The notes: generated by a model from the letters alone, not told the origin. Numbered from the stretch's first letter, positions 1-8,462 are shown. The stretch is DNA of 44,025 nt from Magnetococcales bacterium (GCA_015228925.1 JADGCQ010000018.1:1-44025), one strand, 5' to 3'. Program-made: numbers and translations.

Positions 1-24
1 AAAACCCTGGGGGCAATCCCCCAG
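1..24 (-). terminator. Possible intrinsic terminator of the BON-glcD unit
   Basis: On the minus strand a perfect 7-bp GC-rich stem with an ATTG loop (24 down to 7) is followed by GGTTTT, about 55 bases beyond the glcD-like stop codon. The U-tract is short, so termination may be partial. The same hairpin lies behind the last gene at the other end of the window. Confidence 0.5.
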
Positions 25-97
25 ACCCCTTTTTTCTTTTAATAATTGATTATTTCCGGGAATTTGGGCGTACCAATTTCAAACGCGATTGCCCTGG
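1..97 (+). repeat. Left copy of a ~97-bp inverted repeat, paired with 43916-44012
   Basis: Read on the plus strand, this stretch matches the reverse complement of 43916-44012 with about ten mismatches by hand alignment and no gap. It holds a 7-bp stem (7-13 with 18-24, loop CAAT), then a C4T6 tract, an AT-rich middle and a GC-rich edge. The edge runs into the last codons and stop of the leftward glcD-like gene, so the repeat supplies that gene's 3' end. It is probably a dispersed intergenic element of this genome rather than a transposon end, because neither a transposase nor a target duplication is visible. Confidence 0.85.
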
Positions 98-1491
98 GAG
101 GATGGCCAGATTTTGCCAGGGTTGAGTAATCCCAGAGGGTCGAAAACTTGTTTGATTTGTTTTTGCAGGGAGAGACAATTTTCATCCAGTTCCCAGGCGA
201 TGTAGTCACGTTTCTGAGTTCCTACGCCGTGTTCTCCCGAGAGGGATCCGTCGAGATCGAGTACCAGTCGGAATACGCGGTCCAGCACCCCGCCAACTTG
301 TGACATGATCTTCTCATTTTGAGGATCTACCAGGAGGTTGACGTGGATGTTGCCGTTGCCGGCATGGCCAAAATTAATGATGGGGATTCCCGTATCTTTG
401 GAAATGCTTTCCAGACCGGCCATCAAAGCGGGTAATCTGGAAACCGGGACGACGACATCTTCATTGATCCTTTTGGGGGCCAATTTTTTTAGGATGGGTG
501 ACAAGGCCGTTCGTGCTTGCCAAACCGATGCCGCTTCGGAACCATCGACGGGGGGGGTCCATTCCAGGGGTTTGAAGCGCAGGATTGCGTTGATCATTTC
601 TTGTATTTGAGCATCCAACCCGTGGAGACCACCGGCCACTTCCAGGAGTAGCATGGCACGGGCCTCTTCGGGGATGGCGAGCGTTGTTTCTCGGCGCAGA
701 AGATCGAGTGCGGAACCGTCCAGAAATTCGATGGCCGACGGGGGTTGTCGGGCCGTGAGCAGGGTGGAAACCGCCGCTGTCGCCAGCTCCACACTGGAAA
801 AAGCGATCCGGGAGAGCAGACGTTTTTCGGGTATGGGGGCCAATTTTAATAGAGCGCGTGAGACGACCGCCAGCGTCCCTTCAGAGCCTGTGAGCAGGCG
901 CGTCATGTCAAAGCCGACCACACCTTTGGTCGTGCGGCCTCCGGTATGGATGAGCGTTCCGTCCATCAAAACGGCGTTCAACCCCAACACCCAATCGCGG
1001 GTGACCCCCCAGCGTACCGCCCCTGGACCGGCGGCACACATCGCAATATTACCGCCGACGGTACAGGCGCGTGCCGAGGATGGATCTGGGGGCCAGAACA
1101 AGCCGGAACTTTCCAAATATTTTTGGAGATCGTGATTGACAACACCCGGTTCTACGATAACGTACCGATCCGCAGGAGAAAATTCCAGAATATGTTTCAT
1201 ACGTTGGGTCGATAACACCAACCCACCCTGGACGGCCAACGCTCCCCCCACATTGCCCGTTCCGGCACCACGGGGGGTGACAGAGACGCGATGGCTGTGG
1301 CACAGGCGCAGGATGGCGCAGATTTGTTCTTCGCTGGTCGCCAGGGCGATGGCATCGGGCAAGGCGCGATAGCCGGTATTATCCCAGGCATACGCTTCGC
1401 GGTCTGCGGTGGCGGTGAGAAATCCATCATCTCCGAGAAGGGTTTTCAGTTCATGAATAACCGGTCCGGGAATATTGGAAGCTGCTGTCAT
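79..1491 (-). CDS. FAD-linked oxidase, GlcD / D-lactate dehydrogenase type
   Basis: A 470-residue flavoprotein of the FAD-binding type 4 (PCMH) family, most like the GlcD subunit of glycolate oxidase and bacterial D-lactate dehydrogenases. It should oxidise a 2-hydroxy acid to the 2-keto acid at the membrane face. The N-terminal half carries the FAD-binding signature, with PRGAGTGNVGGAL near residue 75 and TVGGNIAMCAAGP near residue 145. The C-terminal half has the oxidase cap with GHAGNGNIHVNLL near residue 375 and LSGEHGVGTQKRDY near residue 415. The length is normal for the family. The ATG overlaps the stop of the upstream BON gene by four bases (ATGA), so the two are co-transcribed and probably translationally coupled. 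No glcE or glcF partner is present here, so the exact substrate is open. Confidence 0.85.
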   Translation of the reverse strand: MTAASNIPGPVIHELKTLLGDDGFLTATADREAYAWDNTGYRALPDAIALATSEEQICAILRLCHSHRVSVTPRGAGTGNVGGALAVQGGLVLSTQRMKHILEFSPADRYVIVEPGVVNHDLQKYLESSGLFWPPDPSSARACTVGGNIAMCAAGPGAVRWGVTRDWVLGLNAVLMDGTLIHTGGRTTKGVVGFDMTRLLTGSEGTLAVVSRALLKLAPIPEKRLLSRIAFSSVELATAAVSTLLTARQPPSAIEFLDGSALDLLRRETTLAIPEEARAMLLLEVAGGLHGLDAQIQEMINAILRFKPLEWTPPVDGSEAASVWQARTALSPILKKLAPKRINEDVVVPVSRLPALMAGLESISKDTGIPIINFGHAGNGNIHVNLLVDPQNEKIMSQVGGVLDRVFRLVLDLDGSLSGEHGVGTQKRDYIAWELDENCLSLQKQIKQVFDPLGLLNPGKIWPSSQGNRV

Positions 1492-2102
1492 GGTTTGGTT
1501 TTGGCTTTATGATTGGCCAGGGGGAGGGTGGTCCCTTCCACCTCGATGTAGGAAACCACTTCGACGACCCCTTTGACCCCTTGGGCGACTTCGATGGCGC
1601 GGTCGCGTTCCGGGACCAGTTTGGCCATTCCGGTGAGGTAGACAACCCCCTTGGTGGTTTCGACGTGAATATCCAGACCGCGCACCGCGTTATCCGCCAG
1701 CAGTTGGATTTTGATCTGATTGCTGATCCAGACATCCTGGGCCAATTCCATGGCGGTGGCATGTTGGACGATCAATTCCGAGGAGACTTCGGCGACGCCA
1801 CGGGTATTCTTGGCGATGGCAATGGCTTCCTTGATTTCTTCCTCGGAGGAGGCGGTTCCGGTGAGCAACACTTTACCGTTGTAGACGGAGACGTTGACAT
1901 TGCCCGCTTGGACCTTTTCACTATCGACGTAGGCACTGCGAATTTTCCATGCCACCCAATTATCTTCGATGAAGCTGTTGGCTCCGCGTCGTTCGGCGAC
2001 CATATCGGTGGCAACAAGCCCCCCCCCGGCAATCATGGGGACACATCCCCCCAAAAACAGCACCATGCCCAGTGCCGCCATCATTCTCCATAGTGTGATC
2101 AT
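1488..2102 (-). CDS. BON-domain lipoprotein (OsmY/DolP-like)
   Basis: A 204-residue exported protein. The chosen ATG at 2102 gives a typical lipoprotein signal, a hydrophobic stretch ending LFLGGC at residues 14-19, and has GAGG eight bases upstream. A longer reading to 2207 would put a charged, non-signal leader first. After the signal come two BON domains, the first with VYNGKVLLTGTASSEEEIKEA and the second with TTKGVVYLTGMAKLVPERDRA, each showing the usual G-x-V-x-L-T-G pattern. BON domains bind phospholipid, and DolP/OsmY relatives guard outer-membrane integrity. It is the first gene of a two-gene leftward unit with the GlcD-like oxidase; the functional link between them is not clear. Confidence 0.85.
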   Translation of the reverse strand: MITLWRMMAALGMVLFLGGCVPMIAGGGLVATDMVAERRGANSFIEDNWVAWKIRSAYVDSEKVQAGNVNVSVYNGKVLLTGTASSEEEIKEAIAIAKNTRGVAEVSSELIVQHATAMELAQDVWISNQIKIQLLADNAVRGLDIHVETTKGVVYLTGMAKLVPERDRAIEVAQGVKGVVEVVSYIEVEGTTLPLANHKAKTKP

Positions 2103-2238
2103 GCCCGACCTCGACTTATATTTTGGCGTTGATGAATCTGGCAGTCGTCCGGTTGCAAGAGACTCCTTGCGACTTCCACGGGCAGTGTACTGGTTTTTGG
2201 TCCCCAAATCAATTAAGGCAAGTCAAAAAAATTACGCT

Positions 2239-2449
2239 ACGGTCAGCTAGGCAGTAAAATATTTTGAAAGGGAAATGTCGTAATGCAAGACCTGACCCCA
2301 TTTCTTTGACTTCCACGGTCAGCTAGGCAGTAAAATATTTTGAAAGGGAAATGTCGTAATGCAAGACCTGACCCCATTTCTTTGACTGGCAGTAAAATAT
2401 TTTGAAAGGGAAATGTCGTAATGCAAGACCTGACCCCATTTCTTTGACT
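2239..2449 (+). repeat. Three tandem copies of a 62-bp REP-like repeat
   Basis: A 62-base unit occurs at 2250-2311, 2326-2387 and 2388-2449, identical as far as I can read. The first two copies are also preceded by the same ACGGTCAGCTA, so a 76-base unit was duplicated and a shorter 62-base unit added. Each copy ends with CAAGACCTGACCCCAT then TTCTTTGACT. That motif resembles sequences I recall beside REP-associated tyrosine transposases, but no such transposase is in the window. The copies fill most of the 2103-2486 gap between the BON gene and the antitoxin; I see no gene in that gap. Confidence 0.85.
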
Positions 2450-2486
2450 TCCATCGCTTTGACTTGGCTCGAAGCGATGATAAGGA

Positions 2487-2729
2487 TTAATCGATTCGGT
2501 CATCTCCGTGGATTGGAGGAGCGTCGGGAACCTCATCAAGCACCTGAAAATACTTCTTCAGATCCGCCCGCTTGGCGCGTTCTTTCAGCAGATTTTCCGT
2601 TTCAATGGCCGACATCTTTTCAGCAATGGCCGAAACGAAAAACTGGTTCATGGAGGCGTTGTCCTCTTTTGCGGTTTTACGTACCGCCTTCATCAAGGAA
2701 TCTGGCAGTCTTAAGGGGTACTGGCTCAT
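2487..2729 (-). CDS. Ribbon-helix-helix antitoxin partner of the PIN toxin
   Basis: An 80-residue protein with a ribbon-helix-helix N-terminus: YPLRLPDSLMKAVRKTAKE forms the strand and first helix, and NASMNQFFVSAIAEKMSAIE the second. The remaining tail is charged and would wrap the toxin. RHH antitoxins bind their own operator and neutralise the cognate toxin. Its ATG overlaps the stop of the PIN gene by four bases (ATGA), so the toxin gene comes first. That order is less common, but I believe it occurs for PIN proteins of this group. The pair would be self-regulated from a promoter upstream of 3160. Confidence 0.75.
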   Translation of the reverse strand: MSQYPLRLPDSLMKAVRKTAKEDNASMNQFFVSAIAEKMSAIETENLLKERAKRADLKKYFQVLDEVPDAPPIHGDDRID

Positions 2730-3160
2730 GTTCGTTTTTCCCGAAGCATTTTGAGAAACTCACGAGGCGTCAGAACTTTCAATCCAAACCTTTCTTCCGC
2801 TACGACAAAGTCCCTGATATTGAAGGTTACGATGGCGTCCGCCCTTCCAGCCATGGCAATCTCCACGATCATATCATCCCCGGGATCAGGAAGAAGTGGT
2901 CGCCAAAGATAATAGAGTCGGGGACGCTCCGACACGGCCAAAAGAAGATCAAGAACCGCGTCGATTTTTTCCTCTTTCCAGGGAATGGGAAATGTCCCCT
3001 TACGTTTCAAAACCGCTTCATATTCCAAAAACACCGGTACCGAAATGATTGGTGTCACTACCGGGCCATCACCACCCACGCATCGGAGAATCCGGTAGGA
3101 AGCCCCTTGATTGGAGCGTAATCCAGCGACCAAGACATTGGTATCCAAGACGACGTGCAT
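2726..3160 (-). CDS. PIN-domain toxin (COG1569-like ribonuclease)
   Basis: A 144-residue PIN-fold protein, expected to be an Mg-dependent ribonuclease toxin. The start at 3160 (ATG) gives the classic opening MHVVLDTNVLVAGLRS; the open frame continues to a TTG at 3196, but those extra residues are outside the family fold. The acidic active-site set is visible: D in VVLDTN, E in FLEYEAVL, D in PGDDMIVE and D in FNIRDF. Length is normal. It overlaps the downstream RHH antitoxin gene by four bases. The pair sits between REP-like copies at 2239-2449 and 3206-3251, which suggests it moves or is rearranged as a cassette. Confidence 0.8.
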   Translation of the reverse strand: MHVVLDTNVLVAGLRSNQGASYRILRCVGGDGPVVTPIISVPVFLEYEAVLKRKGTFPIPWKEEKIDAVLDLLLAVSERPRLYYLWRPLLPDPGDDMIVEIAMAGRADAIVTFNIRDFVVAEERFGLKVLTPREFLKMLREKRT

Positions 3161-3205
3161 ATTGCGTTCAATACCATATATCACATGTGATTTCAACAGG
3201 ATTCA

Positions 3206-3251
3206 CAAGACCTGACCCCATTTTTTTTTGACCCCACAAGACCTGCCCCTA
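3206..3251 (+). repeat. Two degenerate pieces of the REP-like motif
   Basis: CAAGACCTGACCCCAT at 3206-3221 is identical to the motif inside each 62-base unit at 2250-2449 and lies in the same orientation. A second, altered piece (CAAGACCTGCCCCTA) follows at 3237-3251. Both are followed by long T runs. They lie on the promoter side of the PIN/RHH pair, opposite the triple repeat on its other side. Confidence 0.75.
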
Positions 3252-3258
3252 TTTTTTT

Positions 3259-3537
3259 TTGGATACGAGAACGCTGGATGGCGTTGGATTGACGCCCCTG
3301 CAAGAATTTTGGATCAAGTATGTCAAGCAATGTGAGGACGTTTCTGGTGGGATGGTAAAAGAGTACGCCCTGAAGAATGGTCTGGAACCCCAGGATCTTT
3401 ATCGTTGGCGGAGTTGGTTTCGGAAACGGGGTATGCTGAGGGCTTCCGACCAGGAGGTTTCCATATTTCATTCAATCCCTGACGGAGGTTCTCCAGATTT
3501 GCCATGCGGGGGCGATGTCATTGCGCGAATAACGTAG
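3259..3537 (+). pseudogene. IS66-family TnpA (accessory ORF) remnant
   Basis: The translated stretch contains LTPLQEFWIKYVKQCEDVSG then KEYALKNGLEPQDLYRWRSW and FRKRGML. This matches the helix-turn-helix start of IS66 TnpA proteins, in which a TPLQ/xFW opening and an LYxWRxxFRKRG end are typical. The only upstream start is a TTG with no ribosome site, the C-terminal part after about residue 65 does not look like TnpA, and the frame stops early. No TnpB or TnpC follows. I read it as a decayed insertion-sequence fragment next to the toxin-antitoxin patch. Confidence 0.6.
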
Positions 3538-3797
3538 TTCCATGCGAGGGGTACCCCGTGGAGTGCCGGTTCAAAGGGCATCCACGGGGTGAAACTTCCG
3601 AGCAGTGTTGGGCAGTACTCGTGTTTGCGGGGAGAAGTGTGGGACAAAACCATTCTTAAGCGATTGGCTGGACTGTGCAATCTGTCGGTGCTGTTCTGCG
3701 CGATCATGATCACGCATCCCGAAAACCCGCCCCCAACCCCTATCAGGCCAGGTTATAGGAGGATGACTCCTGATGTGGCTTCGCCGCTCGGACCCAA
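3538..3797. other. Non-coding stretch after the IS66 remnant
   Basis: I see no supportable gene here. Short open frames exist on both strands but none has a ribosome site or a recognisable protein pattern. It may hold further decayed IS66 sequence. It separates the remnant from the end of the leftward Tyr/Ala-rich gene. Confidence 0.4.
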
Positions 3798-4103
3798 TCA
3801 ATAACTGGATACGCAGGTGATACCAATGCAGCCGACGGAAAGATTGGGCCAAGTGTAATACATGGGTGTTGTGTAGTAGGGATAGGCATAGGCGTAGGAA
3901 TAGGTTGGCCAAGCGACTGGCGCGGCATAGGCTACCGGTGCGTAGTAGGCACTCACGGGTTGGTAAACATAGGAGGTGGCGGGAACCAGTGTGGTTGCGT
4001 AATAAAAGGCTTCCGCTGGGGTGGTTGGGGCCAAAAAAGCGATGGACATCGCGGTAATGGCCAAGGTCGTTGTGCCGAGCAAACGGCGTCTTGTGGTAGA
4101 CAT
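3798..4103 (-). CDS. Small exported Tyr/Ala/Pro-rich protein
   Basis: A 101-residue protein of no recognised family. The start at 4103 (ATG) is set by AAGGAG eight bases upstream; a longer frame to 4190 has no support. The N-terminus is a signal sequence: TTRRRLLGTTTLAITAMS, with a twin-arginine-like start, followed by a hydrophobic stretch and a PAEA-F cleavage-like site near residue 33. The mature part, about 68 residues, is mostly Tyr, Ala, Pro and Val (YVYQPVSAYYAPVAYAAPVA, then YSYAYAYPYY). It ends with two Cys in GCIGITCVSSY that could form a disulphide. Low-complexity proteins of this kind are often envelope or surface components, but no function can be given. Confidence 0.7.
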   Translation of the reverse strand: MSTTRRRLLGTTTLAITAMSIAFLAPTTPAEAFYYATTLVPATSYVYQPVSAYYAPVAYAAPVAWPTYSYAYAYPYYTTPMYYTWPNLSVGCIGITCVSSY

Positions 4104-4324
4104 CAGAATCTCCTTATTAACGAAAATTTCAAGAAAACACAGCCACATATAAGTTACCACCATGGCGGTCGAATGAAAAGGTTTCCTCAATTTGTTTTCA
4201 AAGAAAATAAACGGGTGGCGTCAGGCGATTCCAACGGTCAAAGATGGGGCGTTTCGGGGGGGACTGTGCGGGTTTCCGAACGGGTTTTGTAAAGTCAAAT
4301 TTTTATGTGTTGTATCTGGAGGAT

Positions 4325-4645
4325 TTATTCCACTTCGCTTTCAAAATTAAGTCCCAGACCTCTGGGGGTGACACGGGCGACGACGCAGTGGAAGGAAACT
4401 TCAAAGGTATTGCCCTCCTTGGTCATTTCCAGGAAAACGACCCCCTCCAAGCCTTCCGGGATTCCAGGGGGCAGCGCGTTCGAACTCAGAAAGGCTCCGC
4501 TCATGCTGACATCCGAGGTGGTTCCTTTGATGATATGGCATCCATCATCGGATTCAAAACGCAAAAAAGTATTGAAGGGGATACGGTCGTCCCGTTCCAC
4601 CGCTTTTTTTTCGGCAACGGGCTGATGGGTGGGGGGAGAAGACAT
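4325..4645 (-). CDS. PilZ-domain protein
   Basis: A 106-residue single-domain PilZ protein, a likely c-di-GMP receptor. The arginine motif appears as ERDDRIPFN near residues 19-27, and the second motif as DVSMSGAFL near residues 45-53 (D-x-S-x-x-G). The arginine motif is R-x-x-R rather than R-x-x-x-R, so binding strength is uncertain. The ATG at 4645 with AAGGA just upstream is preferred over the longer frame to 4747, whose first 34 residues are not PilZ-like. It stands alone, so what it controls (motility, polysaccharide or adhesion) cannot be told. Confidence 0.8.
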   Translation of the reverse strand: MSSPPTHQPVAEKKAVERDDRIPFNTFLRFESDDGCHIIKGTTSDVSMSGAFLSSNALPPGIPEGLEGVVFLEMTKEGNTFEVSFHCVVARVTPRGLGLNFESEVE

Positions 4646-4910
4646 GATCCTTGACCTTAAAGATAGGGCATTTTTGGTTAACATCAATTGAAAAAACCTT
4701 TCGGACAGCCACTCCGCCAGCATAGCCATTTTCATCCCATTGCGCAAATGGCCCTGACCGTTTCATCGGTCTTTGGGGGATTAAAGCAAACCAAATTGAA
4801 CAAACATTCCGATGATCCTTTACAGTTGGGGAAAAAAAGTTCACAAGTCAATTTTCAACCTTGACCAGTCCGGCCTTTCCCTTAAAGGGTCGGAGAAGTG
4901 AAGTTTGGCC

Positions 4911-6929
4911 ATGACCCAATCTCTCGATGATTTTCTGTCCATAACCGAGTCTGCCGCCAAGCGACCAGAATCCGATGAATCGGGTAAGCTTGGACCGGGT
5001 GATCGACCCGCTGCGGGCACCGATGTCCCATGGTCGATCCAGGAATCTCTCGATTTGTACCACGTCCTCGCCTGGGGTGAAGGTTATTTCGGAGCCAACG
5101 AAAAAGGAAACTTTACCGTTTCCCCATCCAAAGATCCTGCCCGTTGCATCGATCTCAAGGAACTCGCTGACGAAATCCAGACCCAGGGAATCTCGTTGCC
5201 GGTTTTGGTGCGATTCTCCGATATTCTGCGCTCACGCATTGAACTCCTGTATGAATCCTTCCAAAGTGCTATCCGGGAATATGGATACCGTGGGCGGTAT
5301 TGTGGCGTTTATCCCATCAAGGTTAATCAACAACGGCAGGTGGTGGAAGAATTGGTACAGTTTGGCCGCCCTTATCTCATGGGGCTGGAAGCGGGGTCGC
5401 GGCCTGAGTTGCAGATTGCCTTGGCCATGCTTGAAAATCTGGAATCACCCATCGTCTGCAATGGCTACAAAGACCGGGAATTTATCCGTCTGGCCCTGAT
5501 GGGGGTAAAAATGGGGCGTAAAATCTATATCGTCGTGGAAAAGCCCCAGGAATTGTCCTTGTTGTTGGAAATCTCCAAGGAGATGCAAACCAGACCGCTC
5601 ATCGGGCTGCGTATCAAACCGGAAGCCACCGGACAGGGCAAATGGATTTCCTCGGGTGGCCCGTTTTCCAAGTTCGGTCTGTCGGCTACCGAAGTCCTCG
5701 ACATGGTGCGAGATCTGAAAAATGTGGACATGCTCGATTGTCTGCAATTGTTGCATTTTCATCTTGGCTCGCAAATCAGCAATATTCGGCGGTTTAAAAA
5801 TGGTTTGGCCGAATTGACCCGATATTATTGCGAGTTGCGCTCTTTGGGGTGCCATGTGGATTATGTGGATGTCGGTGGAGGATTGGGGGTCGATTATGAT
5901 GGCTCCAGTTCCACCAATGATTCCTCGGTCAATTATTCCATCCAGGAATATGCCGATGACGTGGTGGGTTACCTCCACGACGTTTGTGAAAAGAAAAGTC
6001 TGCCACACCCCAATATCATCACCGAAAGTGGTCGCGCCCTGACGGCGCACCATGCCATGCTTTTGGTCAATGTCTTGGAGACCTCCTCGCTTCCCATCAA
6101 TGAAGGCAAGCTCGTCGTCGAAGAGGGTGATGTCCTGGAAATACGCGAATTGGCCGAAATGTTGGATAACCTCAATAACCGCAACGCCCGCGCCATCTGG
6201 CACGATACCATGCAGGTTCGGGAAGATTTGCAAAAAATGTTTGTCCTGGGATCCCTGGATCTTGCCAAACGTTCCAAGGGTGAACGGATGATTTATCACA
6301 TCGCCACCAAAATTGGTTCGTTGGCCCGGGATATGAACAACCCGCCGCCGGAACTTCTGGAAGCCCAAGAATATTTGATTAATCGCTATTACTGCAATTT
6401 CTCCGTCTTTCAGTCGCTCCCGGACCATTGGGCCATCGATCAACTGTTTCCCATCGCCCCCATCCACCGTCTCGATGAACGGCCTGGCAATCTGGCAACC
6501 CTCCAGGACATTACCTGTGATTCCGATGGCCATATCGATCGGTTCATCGATTGGGAACGGGGATGGAAACCGGCGTTGGAACTGCATTCGTTTCGGAAGG
6601 GGGAACCCTATATCCTGGGGATTTTTCTGACCGGAGCCTACCAGGAAATTTTGGGTGATCTGCACAATCTTTTCGGTGATACCAATGTGGTACACGTCTC
6701 CCAGTCGGATGATGACCGCGGTTGGAGTTTTTGCCAAGTTCTGTCGGGTCAACTGGTGCGGGATGTCCTGCGACATGTCTCCTATGACCCCGAAGACTTG
6801 GTGCAAAAAGTGGATAAATTGACGCGAAAAGCCATTGCCGAAGGCCGCGTCAGCAAAGAACAGGGACGCCTCTACTTGCGAGACTATGTTGCGGCGTTGA
6901 ACGATTACACCTATCTGGAAACAACCTGA
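4911..6929 (+). CDS. speA: Biosynthetic arginine decarboxylase
   Basis: A 672-residue enzyme that converts arginine to agmatine and CO2 with pyridoxal phosphate, the first step of the arginine route to putrescine. The PLP lysine lies in GVYPIKVNQQRQVVEEL (Lys near residue 137). Other family blocks are QLLHFHLGSQISNIRR, YVDVGGGLGVDYDGS and ITESGRALTAHHA. The catalytic cysteine is in ITCDSDGHIDRF (Cys near residue 536). The length fits the SpeA family (about 630-670). The start is ATG at 4911 or a TTG two codons earlier at 4905; GGAG at 4892 fits the TTG better, while GTGAAG fits the ATG. It lies 57 bases before the NuoM-like gene of the DAB locus and runs the same way, so read-through is possible. 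Confidence 0.93.
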   Translation: MTQSLDDFLSITESAAKRPESDESGKLGPGDRPAAGTDVPWSIQESLDLYHVLAWGEGYFGANEKGNFTVSPSKDPARCIDLKELADEIQTQGISLPVLVRFSDILRSRIELLYESFQSAIREYGYRGRYCGVYPIKVNQQRQVVEELVQFGRPYLMGLEAGSRPELQIALAMLENLESPIVCNGYKDREFIRLALMGVKMGRKIYIVVEKPQELSLLLEISKEMQTRPLIGLRIKPEATGQGKWISSGGPFSKFGLSATEVLDMVRDLKNVDMLDCLQLLHFHLGSQISNIRRFKNGLAELTRYYCELRSLGCHVDYVDVGGGLGVDYDGSSSTNDSSVNYSIQEYADDVVGYLHDVCEKKSLPHPNIITESGRALTAHHAMLLVNVLETSSLPINEGKLVVEEGDVLEIRELAEMLDNLNNRNARAIWHDTMQVREDLQKMFVLGSLDLAKRSKGERMIYHIATKIGSLARDMNNPPPELLEAQEYLINRYYCNFSVFQSLPDHWAIDQLFPIAPIHRLDERPGNLATLQDITCDSDGHIDRFIDWERGWKPALELHSFRKGEPYILGIFLTGAYQEILGDLHNLFGDTNVVHVSQSDDDRGWSFCQVLSGQLVRDVLRHVSYDPEDLVQKVDKLTRKAIAEGRVSKEQGRLYLRDYVAALNDYTYLETT

Positions 6930-6986
6930 ACGATCCCATATCGGTTCGTGTATCGTGGTTGTTGGCACTATCGAGAATAGATCACA

Positions 6987-8450
6987 ATGATTTTGAGTTT
7001 TTTGTTGGGGATTCCCCTTTTGGGCGCATTTCTGGTTGCCCTCATGCCGACCCGTTTTCAACGGTGGATCCGCAGTGTGGCCATCACCCATGCATTCCTG
7101 GCCCTGGTCCTTTCCTTGGGATTGTGGCCATGGTTCGATACGCAGTCGGGTCTCATCCAATTTTCGGAACGGATCCTGTGGAACCCCCGCTTGGGTACCT
7201 ATTATGCCTTGGGTATCGATGGGTTTTCTTATCCCATGGTCGTTTTGACCACTTTGTTGTGCCTCGTCTCCTTGATGACCTCCCAGTGCATCACCCAAGG
7301 ATTGAAAGGGTATTATTCCCTCATGTTGCTGTTGGAAACGGCTGCTTTGGGTGTGTTCATGGCCCAAGATTGGGCGTTGTTCTATTTGTTTTGGGAATTG
7401 ACGCTGATTCCCCCGTTTTTCCTCATCGACCGTTGGGGTGGGGCCAAACGGGGTATTGCCTCCATCAACTTTGTCCTCTATACCATGGGCGGATCGGTCT
7501 TTACGTTGATGAGCTTGTTGGTGTTGTTCGATACGTCGGTCAACCATACCTTTGAAATGTCTTCCATGACGGCAGGGGCACTCGGTTTGAATCCCCAAAG
7601 CCAGTTATTGATATTCCTTGGTTTTTTGATTGGGTTTGGGGTCAAGGTTCCCATCGTTCCCCTCCATGGCTGGGTTCCCCTGGCCGATGTCGAGGCCCCC
7701 AGTCCGGTGAGTATGTTACTGTCTGGGGTTTTGTTGAAACTGGGGGCTTATGGCTTGATTCGTGCGGCGTTGACGTTGCCCGAGGCCATCGTCATCCTGC
7801 AACCCGTTTTGGCAACCGTCGCGTTTATCGGCTTGATCTACGGTGGCGTCCTCGCTTGGCGTCAGCAGGATATCAAACGGATGATCGCGTATTCCTCCAT
7901 CAGTCACATGGGGGTGGTGCTTCTGGGGATCTCTTCTTTAAATCAAACGGCCATGCTGGGGGTCACCATGCAAATGGTGTCCCATGGATTGGTCGCGGGG
8001 GGGCTGTTTTTGCTCAGCGGCCTCCTTTTTGAACGGACCGCAACAAACGATGTCAACGACTATAGCAATCTGATCCGCACGACCCCACGGTTTGCGTTTT
8101 TTTTCATTCTGGTGCTGCTGGCCTCCATGGGCTTGCCGGGGACCGTGGGGTTTATCGCCGAATTGTTCACGCTGATTGGCGGATATCAACGTTGGGGGTG
8201 GGTTGTGGTCCCGTTGTCGTTGTCGGTCCTGATCAGTGCCGCCTACGCCTTTCGGACCATCGGCAGACTGTTTACTGGACCGACGCGCTCCAAGATGAGT
8301 GCCGTTCAAGATCTTTCCGTGATGGAAATGACCGCAACGTCCTTGTTGGTGGGTAGTCTTCTCCTGATGGGTTGTTTTCCCGCACCCATCCTTGAGGTGA
8401 TGTCCGCCTCGGTCACTTTGTTCAGTGCGACGTTTGCACCCAGGTTTTAA
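6987..8450 (+). CDS. NuoM/NdhD-like proton-channel subunit of the DAB locus
   Basis: A 487-residue polytopic membrane protein of the complex I antiporter-like family (proton_antipo_M). Key charges are intact: Glu in LFYLFWELTLIPPFF, Lys in GFGVKVPIVPLHGW, Lys in LLKLGAYGLIR, and Glu in TVGFIAELF. It should therefore still conduct protons. It is not in a nuo operon: it stands 12 bases before dabA and belongs to a packed five-gene run. By context it probably feeds proton-motive force into the DabA/DabB carbon uptake complex, or forms a larger complex with the two other NuoM-like proteins downstream. Fourteen hydrophobic segments would be usual; I did not count them exactly. Confidence 0.85.
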   Translation: MILSFLLGIPLLGAFLVALMPTRFQRWIRSVAITHAFLALVLSLGLWPWFDTQSGLIQFSERILWNPRLGTYYALGIDGFSYPMVVLTTLLCLVSLMTSQCITQGLKGYYSLMLLLETAALGVFMAQDWALFYLFWELTLIPPFFLIDRWGGAKRGIASINFVLYTMGGSVFTLMSLLVLFDTSVNHTFEMSSMTAGALGLNPQSQLLIFLGFLIGFGVKVPIVPLHGWVPLADVEAPSPVSMLLSGVLLKLGAYGLIRAALTLPEAIVILQPVLATVAFIGLIYGGVLAWRQQDIKRMIAYSSISHMGVVLLGISSLNQTAMLGVTMQMVSHGLVAGGLFLLSGLLFERTATNDVNDYSNLIRTTPRFAFFFILVLLASMGLPGTVGFIAELFTLIGGYQRWGWVVVPLSLSVLISAAYAFRTIGRLFTGPTRSKMSAVQDLSVMEMTATSLLVGSLLLMGCFPAPILEVMSASVTLFSATFAPRF

Positions 8451-8462
8451 CTTGAAAATGCC

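Noticed and set aside
2239-2449. CRISPR array
   Set aside because: Only three copies, 62 bases long, without regular spacers; copies two and three are directly adjacent. No cas gene is in the window.
4646-4910. Riboswitch or attenuator upstream of speA
   Set aside because: I found no convincing stem set or terminator hairpin in this 265-base gap, nor any gene.
5445-7598. 717-codon open frame on the minus strand across speA and the first NuoM-like gene
   Set aside because: It is antisense to two strongly recognised genes, has no family pattern and no ribosome site. Long antisense frames are expected from the codon bias of this DNA.
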